64,000 bases of DNA. It comes from Trichoplax sp. H2. Its lineage: Eukaryota > Placozoa > Uniplacotomia > Trichoplacea. The notes beneath the pieces were generated by a model that saw nothing but the letters and a program-made list of their open reading frames with translations, had not been told where the DNA came from and made no database searches. The stretch spans positions 186,001-250,000 of the forward strand of contig NOWV01000023.1 of the NCBI GenBank assembly GCA_003344405.1. Direction: 5' to 3'. The position numbers and the translations under genes are program-made. This document shows positions 43,001 through 56,460 of the stretch, one piece after another. The stretch's first letter is position 1, and every line of letters begins with the position of its first letter.

Positions 43001-46000
43001 CAAATTTAAATTAGATTCACAACCAATTCGCTTAAAAGTTTTCGATCTATCCGTGTCTGGAAATAACAAGAATCCTGCCAATAGTTGCTTTCCGGCAATT
43101 AATTTAGATGCTACAGTATCACTTGCACCACCACGAGGAATGCGCGGAGGAAGAATTTTGAGTGGTGGTAAAAACGAAAGGTAAGGATAAATATCAAAAA
43201 CAGATAGGTTAATAACCCTATTAAAGTCATTTGAAAATAGCTTTTTTTAAGACCATGGCAATTAAAAATAAATAACTATTTTACTAGCTTATTTTTGTTC
43301 ATAAACCATATCAAATCATGCATGTGGAGGATAATCAAGTTGATTTTCGCAGTTTTGATTACAAATCTTATACAAATCTAAATGGAATAACTACCATCTT
43401 TTGAGATAGCTCAAAGAGAGATGGATTAATTACTCGTATATCAAAAAATGTATTATATTTTATTTATATCAAAAATTTCCTTCTGAAGCGAAGGAACCAT
43501 GGCTTATATTGTACTATGAGAATCCAAACAATTTTTTTGTAGAGTTTATTTCTTATTTACTTAAAGATAATTTACCTTATGTTTTTTTCTTTTACTATTC
43601 TAATTAAAGGAAAAAAACACCATCTGATTCACTATCCTCATTCCATCAAAAAAGTGCTGGTCAATCACGTCAATTTTTACCAGGTTTGTAAATCTATACC
43701 CTAGAGTACAATAAAATGTAAATGTTGGCCATAAAATAAATGTAATCAAGTCGTGTATTATATTAAATATATACGAATCATCAATATGATGAATTATCTT
43801 CTCGCCGATTTCATGTAAAATCAAATTGCAAGCAGTTCAAAATGAAGTGCCTAAGCCATCATCTGTAAGTAAAGAAAAAGAAATTGCTTGGCTAATGAAA
43901 AATGTTTTCATTGGTTAATCATTGCCTTTCTGACCACTCTTTTTTCTCATCAACAGGCAATTGTATTACCAGCAATTCCAGATCGTGAAACTCAAGGAGT
44001 TGGCAATGAATCAAGGAGACCTCATATTGTCGATTTAGGTAATCATTTAATTGACTAGATAGCCAGTACATAGTATAAAACCTAGTTGATCAAGTGTGAG
44101 ATACATGCTATAACAACTATAATTGAATGGAGAATAATTTTTTTTATCTATTTTAAGATTATTTATCATCGAAAGATACGGAAACTTCTCAAACAAATCA
44201 AGAAACAAATGGCTGTGATGGAGACATTAGTACTACTTCAAAGTCCTATAGCGATAATCGCGTTGGAATCAACACCATCGATTGCACTCCAGTAGAATTA
44301 TCCAACACAGATAATAGCTTACAAGATAGTCCTCCTAGTCTTGAACGCCATCGCAGTAATCGACGTGGTCGTTTAAACCCTTTAAATCAAACTGATCAAG
44401 ATCATTCAGCTAATACGACACCACCAGAAATGATGGATGCCAGCTCATCAAGTTCATTAAGTTGGTCATTAAATGATTCTCCAGCTTCATTAGTGATAGA
44501 TTGTAGTGATGACCGAGAGGAAGCAACTCCACCTAGCAAGCCTGATGTAACTGATTTACTCAAGCTTAATCTATCTATGAGACCTAGAAATTTAAGTAGT
44601 ATCTCAGAAAGGAATGAATCAGATTCAGAGCGAATATCGTCAGGACTTAGTAAATCCAATTGCAAAGATGGTCAAAAGAAACCAGACAATAACAGAAATC
44701 AAATTCGTTACGAAAAGTTATCAACGACGGATAGTTCTGCAATTACATCAACTACAGAACATAGTGAAACAGATACTACATTACAATATGAGAGTAGCGA
44801 TGCCACAGTTACTACAGCGAATAAAATTAAAAGTAATCATGATATAATAGAGAGGAATGGAGTAATGATAACCGAAAATAAGGATTTACTCGTTGAAAAT
44901 AATACAACCATATCGAATCATGACCATAGTGTGAATGGCTTGACGTCAGATCCTTCTCGAAATGAACTAAATATTCCTCTTGATCCTTCAGCTAGGGTAC
45001 CATCTAAAAATAGTAATTCTAGCGAGAATACATCTGAATTACCTATTAATGGCTTTAATGGATTATCATCTCAACATTTATCACAAAATGGTAGTAAAAG
45101 AGGTAGTATGGACTCAGAATTTACTAGTCGCAGCTATAATTCGTCATCAGTAACAGGTTATAAAGGTTCATCAGAAACATCCAACGATAGTATTGATGAT
45201 AGTAATTACAAGACACGTTCAAGCCTTTCCAAAGTAACAAAACAACGTGTTCGAAAAGCTCCATTTCCTCTTCATCGTGAGGATAGCTTTGCAGACGATG
45301 AAATGAGTAATTATACATCAGGACAAAGTCGACGGACAAGCGAACTAAGTTGCATATCACAAGAAGCTATCGATGATTTAACAAGATCCGGAGCAAAATC
45401 GGTAGCTGCTCAAATTGAAAATTTAAGCAAGAGTAATTTGCCAGTAATCCATACTGTACTAGATTCCGGTAGCCATCGTCTCTCCATTTGCAGTAGTTTT
45501 AACGGTATATCAAGCGATATTGATGACCCCGATGCCCAGCGAATTAGTTGGAAAAAGGGTCAAATTTTAGGAAAAGGAGGATTTGGCGTGGTAATGCTTT
45601 GAATATTATACCCATGTAGAAGTATAATTAATTATACTTGCTCAGTCATTTTTATTGTAGAATTTTAAATTTATAATATTTTAAATTAGATATTGGTTTT
45701 TAACTCAATAACTAAATTTTGTAGCAGTGTTAATCATTTTTATTACTTGACAGTATCATCTTACAATACTTAATTAATATTATAGGTGGTTTGCGGTCTT
45801 ACTAATGATGGTCAACAGATTGCAGTGAAGCAGGTTTCATTAGATGATAAAGATATCGATAGCGCCGTGAAAGTATATGAAAATCTACGACATGAAATTA
45901 AAATGCTAAAAAATTTACGTCATCATAATATTGTGCAGTAAGTAAATGTGAAACAATAACATAGTCGTTAGCCTTGTTTTATTCAATTTACCATATAGAA

Positions 46001-47499
46001 TCCACAATGTCAGTATTAATTTTTCATTAATTATATTATCTCTCAATCACTCAGTTATCTAGGTATGGCTTTAGAAAATGATACGGTCAATATATTTATG
46101 GAGTTGGTAACAGGAGGCACAATTGCGAATGTTATAAAGAAGTAAGTAGAAAAGCTTATAATGATAAAATAACTCATAGTATGCGATAATTTTATAACAT
46201 ATATATGCGTATTTGCTCGCATAATACTGTAATAATCATTTTCTGTATAACTATCGATAACTAGTTTTGGACCATTGGATGAGAAAATTTTTAGTCGATA
46301 CACAATGCAAATCCTCCAAGGTTTAAAATATGTTCACGATAGAAACATTATTCACAGGTAAGATTAATCGGATATTGAAGACACTAAGATATATCCAGTT
46401 TTAATTTAGATATTTCATAATACTTTACTAAAATCCATTATTAAAGCTCATATCAAAAACTATCTTTTTTTTTGAGTTTGCTGCGGTAATAGTTAGAACT
46501 TGATCATATTATAAATGTCAATCTCCGTAGGGATATTAAAGGCAGCAATGTCATGTTAATGCCTTCTGGTGTTATCAAATTGATCGATTTTGGCTGTTCT
46601 AAAGTAATGCAAAAGACTTATGTATGTATACCAAATCCAATAATAAATCAATAAAGGATTCAAAAAGTGTTAAATATTCCTTGGTAACCTCCATTTTCTC
46701 ATTTAGGCTGACTCTCACAGTAATAACAACAATACTGGAAGTCCAAATAATTCCGTGGGTGCAAGTTCCATTAAAGGTACTCCGTATTGGATGGCTCCAG
46801 AAGTAGTCAAGCAAAGTGTGTGCGGCTGCGAATCTGATATATGGTAAAGCATGGTGTAATTATGCTTCATTTTTGTGAATAAACCTCTTTGTTATAACTT
46901 AACATTCCAAAAGAATCGCTGTAAAAGTGTTAATATTACCGTACCAATTTAATGATTAGGAGTACCGGTTGCACAGTCTTTGAAATGGCTACAGGAAAAC
47001 CACCTTGGTATTTTAAAATTATTAGCTATATATAAAAATATGAAGTGTCAATTATAGAAGCCTTAAAACTTGTTTGAGTAAGCCTAAACCTTGTTATTAT
47101 TCTATGTGTAGGGCTGAATTTAATAAATTAGCGGCACTATATAAGATTGGTTCCGATACTGAGCCTCCACAATTGTCTACTGATTTATTTTCAGAAGATT
47201 GCGTCAATTTTGTAAAATCTTGTTTAACAAGGTGATCTAGAGCATAAGAAATAATATAATATTTGTTACCACTTTCTACTGACGCCAATAAATAAATTGC
47301 TAAAGTTTACACAAACGAAAAGGATTAAGCCACCACTGGTTTATTCTAACTTACTGTAATAAATTAGAGTTTTTATTTAACTTGCTATATCTTATTATTT
47401 CAAAGGAGCTTAACTTTCTCTTCTCCTATTTGTAATAGAGATCCAAAAGCAAGACCAAGTGCTACGCAGCTTCTTCGATTACCATTCGTAGTACTGTAA
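37034..47499 (+). CDS. MAP3K19: Ankyrin-repeat MAP kinase kinase kinase, MAP3K19/YSK4 type (one spliced gene)
   Basis: A Ser/Thr kinase of the STE11/MAP3K group, expected to activate MAP2Ks. The start is ATG at 37034. Ankyrin repeats run to about 41829 (NTPIMYAVMANNLPMVKLLL, GYTPLHHAAAANND, YSPLHHASKSGHVAAV, ETPLHLSASGGHEIV). A Ser/Asn-rich, probably disordered middle follows, including one 1.4-kb exon (44158-45590). The kinase domain starts at the end of that exon: glycine loop GKGGFGVV, then exons 45786-45937 (IAVKQVS, the catalytic Lys), 46055-46141, 46265-46357, 46531-46621 (HRDIKGSNVMLMPSGVIKLI, DFGCSK), 46707-46843 (GTPYWMAPEVV), 46960-47007 (GCTVFEMATGKPPW), 47112-47231 and 47439-47499. 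All catalytic residues are present. Phases match at every junction checked from 41829 to 45590 (for example phase 1 at 44039 to 44158), so the ankyrin and kinase parts read as one gene. The NVMLMP.G.IKLIDFGC signature points to MAP3K19. Estimated length is about 1300-1400 residues. Confidence 0.9.
39026..39050. repeat. Inverted repeat, 10-bp perfect arms, in the third intron of the ankyrin-MAP3K gene
   Basis: TTCTAGATCC (39026-39035), loop CCTGA, GGATCTAGAA (39041-39050). A short hairpin within a 1.25-kb intron; no function is assigned. Confidence 0.55.
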
Positions 47500-50400
47500 T
47501 TAAATATCTGTTTACAATCAGATAACTAGTGCCAGCACTCTAAACGATAAATTTGCTCGACCATTTTTTATTCATGGAATATTTTGTAAACATAGCTTAT
47601 GATTTCTAAGTCTGTTTACTAGCTTTATTATCTCTTCGAGATAAGAGAACTACAATACGATCAATATTCAACAAATAGGGAATTACTCGTCGAATATTTG
47701 ATTGATTCTAGTTACAAACGCAAGATACTTTTTAACAATTACCGAATATGTTTAAGTAAATGTCTATTATTTCATCTCCCATTAGTTTTCACCCATCTTT
47801 AATTTGCTAAAGACAAAATTTTTTGTAAATCTATGATACATATAATTTTACAGCTTATATAAGTTCGTTACATCTGTCTGAATTCTAACTTACAATATAT
47901 GGAATTTATGTTTTATTACAATTTCCTTGACTGAAGATTACTTCAGGCAGTGTTTGTTAACATTTGGGTTGATAGGAGATTATTGTAGTATACTTTTAAG
48001 GCTGCAAGTACAGAAAATACTGTACTCTCTTTAAACCTTTTAATTTGTCGCATTGATTTGCCGAAGGCAATTGTATTACCGATAAATAATGATCAATGAT
48101 GTTCCTAAAAGAATATTTCAACTGATTGACTTTTGATCTATAAATTAAATTATAGTGTATGATAAACTCGTGTATGTACGGTATAAGCGCAAGTATTTTT
48201 AATTTATATATTCTACGCTTGACACTAAATCTTACAGGTATGGAGTGTAAGATATCTATCCAAGTGCTCTTAAGTCTTCACATTTGGGCATGTTTAATTT
48301 TGACTGCAATAAATAGTTCAAATTTTGATCTAAGAATCTTCAAATACTCACAAAGTGTAGTAAGTAAGTTTATTTAGAATACTATCGTGCTTTTTTATAC
48401 TCTATGTAATCGTATCATTGGTTTTAATGGGTGATTTGACCAATCTTTTTTTACTTCAAACTTATCGTTTTCTATCTACTATATTTGAAAGATAAATGTA
48501 CAATTTCTATTACGATGAGCAATTAGCAACCCTGTTTTATCATTTACTCGATCTTCAACTTTTATTTTGATTCAAGACTGTAATTAGATCCTTTTTTTGC
48601 ATGTTTAATTGATGCAACTGTTTCCCTTTTGTTATGTATATATATGCATGCTAACAAAGCTGATATTGTCATCGACTTGTTTTTTTAAGTATATTTGTTA
48701 TTCTATTGAGAATAAAATTTACTCGATAAAAAAGATCTATGTTAGTTTATTTATCATTAATAGTCATTAAACTTATTATTAGCTAATGGTAACTTACACA
48801 ATGACTTTAACCTTAGACAATGAATTAATTTATCACTGAAAAAAATAATCATAATTCTAAGTTAGACTTTTAGAATAGCTACTGATAACATATCACACCT
48901 TCTTTATATTAATAAATTACTTTCCTTTACGTGGTGTGATATCCAATTATGGTGGAGCACTGAAATAAAATTTAAACTAAAACATAGTCAACAAATAAAG
49001 AATTTTGATCCTACATTTAGCGTAGCTTCTCAATCTCGGTAATGAAAATATAAATCTAATATCGAATTTAATATTTTAGTATCAAATCGTTATAAATAAA
49101 GAATATTTCTTATATGTGATATGATTGAATACTTTACAATTCAATTCTTGATTTCATATCCTTATATGAATGAAGTATTACGGTATTAAGTATATTAGCT
49201 ATGTTAGCTTAACTTAGCAGATCTTCTTAATTTATGACTTAATGATTGTACTAACAGAAATACTACAGTTTAATTGACTAATCAGCAGATTAATAGTAGT
49301 ATCAGAAATGAGGATAAACTAATTCAGTTTCACTGATCTGTTATCCTATACTATCTTAGCCTAAATACTCGTAGGCCTTACAAGGTAGCAAAAGCCGGAA
49401 CTAAACTTAAAAGTGGAGTGTAATATAATACTACTGCAGTAAGAAACACTTTAAAGAACTTGAAAGACTATGAAATGGTCGTAGATTGAAGAAGTAATAT
49501 ACAGTATATGGAAAATGGCTAATTAAATTAGCCTGATATCTCAATGTATGATCAAGGTAGCATTAATAGATATGATCTGATAAAGCAGTTTAAGTTAAAA
49601 ATGAGATTATGTGCACTACGTCGATTCGAATCAATTTTAGCGAATTAGGCATCTTTTCAATACTAGTTTCATTAACTGCTAAATTAGTTTTGACTTATCG
49701 ATAATGAAGATTTATTAGATTTGTCCGTATAGCTTGATGTTGAATGTCAAATACATAAGGAATAAAAGATTATTCAATATTGCTATCTGGTCTATCAAAC
49801 CGTAAAAGAAATGCTATGCATTTCGATATTATAATTCTATACTCTTGCCTGTAATTAGAAAAGTATCTTAATTCTTGATGCGATATTGAAACTGGATAAA
49901 TCACTAGCAAAATTGGTACCCATCTAATGGTGTGATCATCAAAAATGGTAAAATTGGTTTTGGACAAATTTAATTCTCCAAATATGGCTTATGTACATAA
50001 TTATTCCGTTTCAGATTATGATGCAATTCATTTTTTAATGGCAAAAAAGATTGACAGTTTTGTCCTAAGTACATGCTGAAATAATGTGTAAAAATGAGGT
50101 TAAGAAATTAGATATCCATGCTAAGATGATAACAATTACTTTAGCTCTCCAATTGTCAAACTCATTTTGTAACGGTAAGGCGATAGTAAACACTGAAATC
50201 GATCAAATTTGTTATAACGTCAAATTTAACAATATTTGAAGAGCATAAAAGTAAACAGTACCTAAATATTATTATATCATTTAATAAAAATATCTATAAG
50301 TATTGGCGTAGGATTTTCTTTGTAATCCAATTCATCATAGCAACTATGAAATGTAGCCAAATTCAAATTTTTCTATACTTATGCTTTGATAATTCGTGTA

Positions 50401-52112
50401 ACCAAAGGAAAAAATTAGATCATTTTGATTGTTGCCTAGACGAAAATGAAACTAACCGTTGTCATAGAGACTAACCTATGGCAAAGGGAGCGAAATATAA
50501 AGAGGTGGGAAAGATATTCATTAACAAACCTATCTACTTCATCGCATTTGATAAACAATTACAATCAATAAATGAAAATAGTTGAGGAATATGGAGGACA
50601 TTTGGTAAAATCAGGAGAAGCGATTAGGTTGTATTAGTAAAACGATATACGAATCGCATATTGGCTGTGGTAAAAATTAGAATAGTATTTTAGGTGAAAT
50701 AATAAGCATCATTGGTTTATGTGAAGGTTGTAGCATGGGAAAAAGATGGCCCTGTAAAGTAACTAACTGATATTTTATACCCTGTGGTTAGAGTGATAAT
50801 ACAGTACTTGTAAAATACAAAGTATCACTTGTCACAACATCAGGAAATAGTTTGGAAAATTGTAAACAAATTACAAATTATGGTTAACACGAGATCCATC
50901 AATATAGCTTGAATAATGTTATCTGTTTACTTTTTTCTCCTAGCTCCCTCTTGACGATAGTATAGACTATTACAATGTCATACATAAAATCAATTTTTAA
51001 ATGAAATGTTGAAGGTTTCTGAACAGTTGCTAGATGGATTGCGATAGCGATTGTAAATATGAGAGTAATATGGAATAACAATGTGTCTAGCTTAAATGAA
51101 TACCTTATTATCTATTTTCCAAAGGTAACTGCCATCAAGCGTGTTGTTACTTCTTTACAATTGAATGTATTATTAATAAATCATACATATTTAAAAGCCT
51201 TATTTGCAAATTGAAGCCATCTCATACGCTGTGATACTCCACTTGAGTGTCGATCATACGCAAGAAATGAAATTTTTCAAAGCTATCGTTATTCCATAAT
51301 AATTTCTTATTAGCAATTACCAGCTTGACTGAGTTTAGGCAATATTGATCGTCAGAATAGAGCTATTTTAGCGGTGGAATTTGTCAAGGTAGTGATAAAC
51401 TAATTTAAACGAGGGTACACGCATTGTTTACGAGATTGGAATAGAAAATAGTTGCAAGATTTCATTAGGTAATAGGCATAGACAAGTTATCGAGAGGTTC
51501 AATAGGTAAGTCATGATCCATTTTTAGTAGAATCTTGTACATCGATCGATGTCATTATTATTAATTATCCCTTATTTTTTTCCTTTTGGAGTGGGGGGGG
51601 GGGACGGTCAAGTAACTTTTCATTTTAGTATTATTCCTTGGTTAAAGAAGTGCACTATACATGACCTGTAAATCATATCATTTCCACTCCCCAAAATGAT
51701 TCATTGTAATTGCTGATCTGTTAGTCATGATTATAATACAGTTTAAGGAGATCACGTTTACGCATTTGCTCTATTAATCATTGATAATAGAAAGAGGAAT
51801 TCCTCAAAGTCGGTTATTCGTTATTTCTCTCTCTCTCTTGATTATTCTCAAGGGTACCTATTTCAAGAATATAAGAGGATGAAGAAAATAGAAATGCTAT
51901 AGTTGAATTCAAGTCCAGTCCAAAACTGCTTTCAATTCATTTCGATCGTTTTATCATTCCTTATACCTTGCCATGGTCTTCCTGTCGGAGGAAATTCTAT
52001 TTTTTATTGATCAAGACTGCTAAAAATATGCCCTATGTCTGCTTTACTATTATACCGTATACTTGAATACAGTACAGTAGACTACTGTCTATCCTATGGT
52101 ACAATAAGTAAT
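47500..52112. other. Gene-poor AT-rich region, left part
   Basis: Downstream of the kinase gene. All reading frames are below 75 codons, without domain signatures or convincing exon chains. An 11-G run lies at 51593-51603. No tRNA or rRNA was recognised. Confidence 0.45.
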
Positions 52113-52415
52113 CCTATTTCGCTATTTCCTTCATATACTGTAGTCCACTGTATCCATGGATCAATTATTCTGCATGTGGAGCTAAATATAAACCGGTTCA
52201 AGCAAATAATGGTCCTATTTCGCTATTTCCTTCATATACTGTAGTCCACTGTATCCATGCATCAATTATTCTGCCAGTGGAGCTAAATATAAACCGGTTC
52301 AAGTAAATAATGGTCCTATTTCGCTATTTCCTTCATATACTGTAGTCCACTGTATCCATGGATCAATTATTCTACCAGTGGAGCTAAATATCAACCAGTT
52401 CAAGCAAATTATGAT
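52113..52415. repeat. Tandem repeat, 3 copies of a 101-bp unit
   Basis: Units begin CCTATTTCGCTATTTCCTTC at 52113, 52214 and 52315 and contain CATATACTGTAGTCCACTG and GGAGCTAAATAT. Copies differ at only a few positions. Confidence 0.92.
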
Positions 52416-52515
52416 AATAAAATTCCAATTCATTTCCCTCGTCTACAATCGACGTCCAAAGTAGAGTCTTGCTACAGCGAGAAGAAACTCGATTGATCAG
52501 ACGAGTTACCGCAGC

Positions 52516-52541
52516 GTGACGTAGAGAATGGGTTACGTCAC
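52516..52541. promoter_or_regulatory. Inverted CRE-like pair (GTGACGTA / TACGTCAC)
   Basis: GTGACGTA at 52516-52523 and its exact reverse complement TACGTCAC at 52534-52541, 10 bp apart, just before a GTACAGTAC patch. It resembles a promoter element, but no gene start has been identified next to it. Confidence 0.35.
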
Positions 52542-52574
52542 AACAGTATAACGCTTGACTGAGTCCATCCGCTC

Positions 52575-52830
52575 ATCCAGTCCAGTACTCAGTACTCTAT
52601 ACTGTAGTGCGACAGTGTACTTCACACTGTACACTGTAGAAGAGACTTTCTAACCCTAGTGTACAGTGTACAGTGTACAGTACATGTTTTTTCTGTATTC
52701 TACAGTACAGTACAGTACTGTACTGTACACAGTGAGGGTGTCTCATAAAAAATCTACAGTACGACGAATGAAGTTATACAGTATTTACAGTACTGTACAC
52801 TGTATGCTACAGAGCAAAGTACTGTAGTTA
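52575..52830. repeat. Second TGTACAGTAC palindromic patch
   Basis: About 250 bp rich in overlapping GTACAGTGTACAGT and ACAGTACAGTACTGTACTGT runs, the same motif family as 26970-28150, with CACACTGTACACTGTAG and TTTACAGTACTGTACAC. It lies in otherwise unexplained DNA. Confidence 0.88.
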
Positions 52831-55449
52831 AAAGTGGTCAACTGCGGACTGTAGCTCGTCTCCATGATTCCTCTTAGTTACAGATGAAAGAGATTTGTTT
52901 TAAAATTGTTGTAGTCTCTCCAAGTTAGTTTCCTTCCGCCAAAGCTTGGCAGTTCCTCCTTCAAAGCTCAAAATCGGTAAGAAGAATTGATTGATTATTT
53001 GTTTATTCTTTGCAACGATTTAAAATAAAAGATAGAGAACTTGCAGTAATCTTTCGTTTGATTGATATGTCGTCCACTTCTTCAATAATGCCAAGAATGA
53101 TTCATCATCAACACAATGATTTCATCTTGATGTCGAGTTTTTTAAACAGCCATGGATATCCTCAGTAATGTGTAGTTTACACACCTATCCGATAAATAGA
53201 AATATCAAACAAATAACATTGATAAAAGTCCTTCTTTCGCCACCACTTTACCCGTACTATACTATCTACAAGTAGATGAGTGAAATGATATACTACCCGA
53301 TTTCCAATCAATAAAGGCATCGGCTTCCCCAGCTGTCAATCGATCCACGTAGCGACCAAAGTGGTTCAATTATTTCATTCTTACGCCGTAATCGTTGGCA
53401 AATTTATCATTCTTCACCTATTCATTTATACAGTAGAGAGAAATTGTACCTTCAAATGGAGACCATGCTCTGCCTGATTTTTTCCCCAAAACCTTGAGTA
53501 TGATTGGATCGGATCATTCTTTGACGACCATTTGCTGCATTTACCTATCCATATCAACTACAATCAGTTAATAAATAGAAAGATAATCAGTTTTTAAAAA
53601 CTTCCCGTAGTAAACCTTACGGATCGACAGACACCTTGTTGACATATAATAAACGCACTAAATTAGCAAACTCCGGGGGGGGGGGAGGAGGGCTGAGTAA
53701 GGAAAGTCGAAACGATTGCATGAAAGATAATTTCAGTCGCAATTCCACACCAATTTTTATTGGTGTGGTATTCACAGGGCCATCAACACAATTCGCTTTG
53801 GATTTACTTTTGCCGTCTTATTATTTGTAGTCCTTTTTTTTTATTTGTTGTTGATTACCGACAAGTTCAAGTTAAATGTCCGTAGACAATTGTATTGTCA
53901 TGCTTTGTCTGCAGAGTATATACATTCGCCACCTTGTAGAGATCGCCTACGGTTTCCAGTTACTTCTTTCTATTTACTTCAATATCAATCGATCTATCCA
54001 TTCAAAAATAGGTAGAGAGTTTTGAGCTATCTTCACACTGCTAAAACATTGACAAATTCAATTGGTGCCAATTGCTACTGAACTAAGAATGATTGATTTT
54101 CATTGACGTATATCCAAGCAGTATGCTATCCATAACCTATGTAATATATTGGTCGGTTTGATAAGCGTATATCAATGTGTGCAAATATTCTACAGCATTC
54201 TTTTATCGGCAAATCTTCCATAGTTCAATATCGACAATATGTACGTAAAATGGCAATACAACGTTAATAATGCCAAGATGATTAGCAGAAAATTGATCGT
54301 TACTGTACACCTTGATTTACCAAATACTATCTTGTCGATCGTCAGAGGTCTATCCGATCAATAAGTTGCGTTGCTCTTTCAATGTTACCCTTTGAAAGAT
54401 ATCAAAGTTGAATTTTTCTACTTAGTTGCACGCTAATTCATTATTAGTGATCATAATCAAGACTAATTCATTTTGACTTGATCGTCAATTTTGAATTTTT
54501 TTCACTTTTATGAACTGATTCAAACTTTCATTTTTTAACTCCAACTTTTCTCATGTACGGTCGGTCCTGTGATCGTCAATTGGTCATGATGGTCATGTAA
54601 ATTAGTCCTACATGGCATGATACAAGGAAACAGCCATAATATGTATTAATTCTATCTACTGCAGTGCAATCATGTTGACTACTGTCTATGTTTGTCATGA
54701 TAATGCTCCAATGGATTCACAAATTACTACCTAGTCGTCTAGCAGTTATCTGCAGTGACCTAATTTAAAATTAAAAGCGATTGGTAAGATACCAAATTAT
54801 AATTGTCTGTATTAGAATAGCAGAGGAAGGAGAAAATAAAAAATTGCTCCGTCAAGAATAAATTGAATTGTTTAGCTATTTTTTAATTGGTATTGATCAA
54901 TATGTATCCATAGTTTCAAGTCTTAGTTGTCCAACGCATTTATGCTGTTCGCGTTTGCTTGACAAATGTGAAATATGCGCAAGATAAAGGACATTCATTG
55001 TAGCAATATGTATGATTTTGATGATCGTCCATTGTTGAAATGCATATTTTCAAATAAAATTGGACAATTTCCCATTTATATATATACATTACCCTTTCAA
55101 AATGATTTACTTGTTATGTCTATTCTAATTTCTATATCGGTCATTACGACGTATCTTGGACAACGATGCATTCTCTATCAACTGTGTCCATCATCATAGC
55201 GACAAAGAAAGATTTGATTCTGTTATTCAAGGAAGCTTAAAGAAAGAAATACATTTGGTAATAAAGAAACTTGACTATTGTCAATTCGGATAAAAAACAC
55301 TTCTTCTTTTCTATGCCGATCATTTTTCTCAAATCATTCCAACTCAAGTTCAAACTGGTAAGACTTTTCATGCAATTTCTCTTGAAATTTTCAATCTATA
55401 AAGTAAGGATTTGATTCACTCATGCTGTACTGTATATTGACATTACGAT
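52831..55449. other. Gene-poor region, middle part
   Basis: No coding exon supported. It contains an 11-G run (53675-53685) and a 10-bp-arm inverted repeat CCACACCAAT/ATTGGTGTGG (53745-53754 and 53759-53768). Reading frames that cross these (for example 53636-53830) show no domain. Confidence 0.4.
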
Positions 55450-55499
55450 ATTCATATCAAGTTGAACAAGAGTTGAATGAAAGTAGTGTTAAACGATCT

Positions 55500-56460
55500 T
55501 TTCAGTCTGATTCCTTTCCAAAAGTCATTCATGTTAGTACTGTGGTTTGATTTAGAATTCAAAAAGTCAGTGGCAGCACCAAAATTGCTCCACCAAGTCA
55601 TCAATGATTCAGTTAACCTTTCAGTCTTTCTTGACCTATCTTCTTTGAAATTTATTCTGCATGTATCCATCCTTTATAATTAGTGCCATAAGTCAATACT
55701 GATTCCTTTCCGTGCTTATTTCATGGTAGTATAGTAGTTGGAAATCAGGATAGAAAGTCAGTAGCAGCATCCAAATTGATCCACTAACTCATCCATGACT
55801 CAACATTCGGTTAGCCTTTGCCTTTCTTCAACTATCTTCTTTCTATCTATTCTGTATGCATTTATCCTCTATGATGCTTGAAATTGAAAGTTAGTGCCAT
55901 AAGTCAATACTTATTCCTTACCATACGTACGCATTTCATGGTAGAAATTTGATTTAGGATAAAGAGTCGATCTAACGTTAGCACCAACATTGATCGGCTA
56001 AATCATCGATGATTCAATCGTTCACTTAACCTTTAGCTTTCTTCAACTATCTTAATTTGTATCTATTCTGTATGTATTCATCCTTTTATGATGCTTTAAA
56101 TTGAACTTTAAAATTAGTGGCGGCATAAGTCAATAGTTTATTCCAGTCCATACGTATTTCATGATCGTAGTTTAAATCAGGATAAAGAGCTGATGGCAGA
56201 ACTTAAAATGGTTGCACTAAATTATCGATGATTCAACATTCGGTTAACCTTTGCCTTTCTTCAACTATCTTCATTTACGCGTATCTCATCAACAATCTAT
56301 TCTGTACGTCTTCATCTTTTATAATCCTTTAAATCTCGATTTAAAGTTAGTGTCGTAAGTCAATACGAGTCCATTCTGTACGTCTTCATCCTTTATACTC
56401 CATTTAAATTAAGATTGAAAGTTAGTATGATGAGTCAATACGAGTAAACTCATTAGCAGT
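55500..56460. repeat. Degenerate tandem repeat, about 5 units of roughly 190-230 bp
   Basis: Diverged units share GTCAATAC..TTCC (near 55690, 55904, 56129, 56358 and 56434), TGATTCA..GTTAACCTTT, TTTCTT(G/C)A(A/C)CTATCTTC and CATCCTTTATAAT(C/G). The unit length drifts because of indels. The two overlapping 70-codon frames in the first unit (55452-55683) are part of the repeat. Confidence 0.8.

Noticed and set aside
48159-48377. Hydrophobic 72-codon frame in the gene-poor region
   Set aside because: Apparent hydrophobicity is expected from T-rich DNA; no start context, exon partners or family motif.
49615-49640. TTCGAATC box resembling a tRNA T-loop
   Set aside because: No matching acceptor, D-arm or anticodon arm could be found around it.
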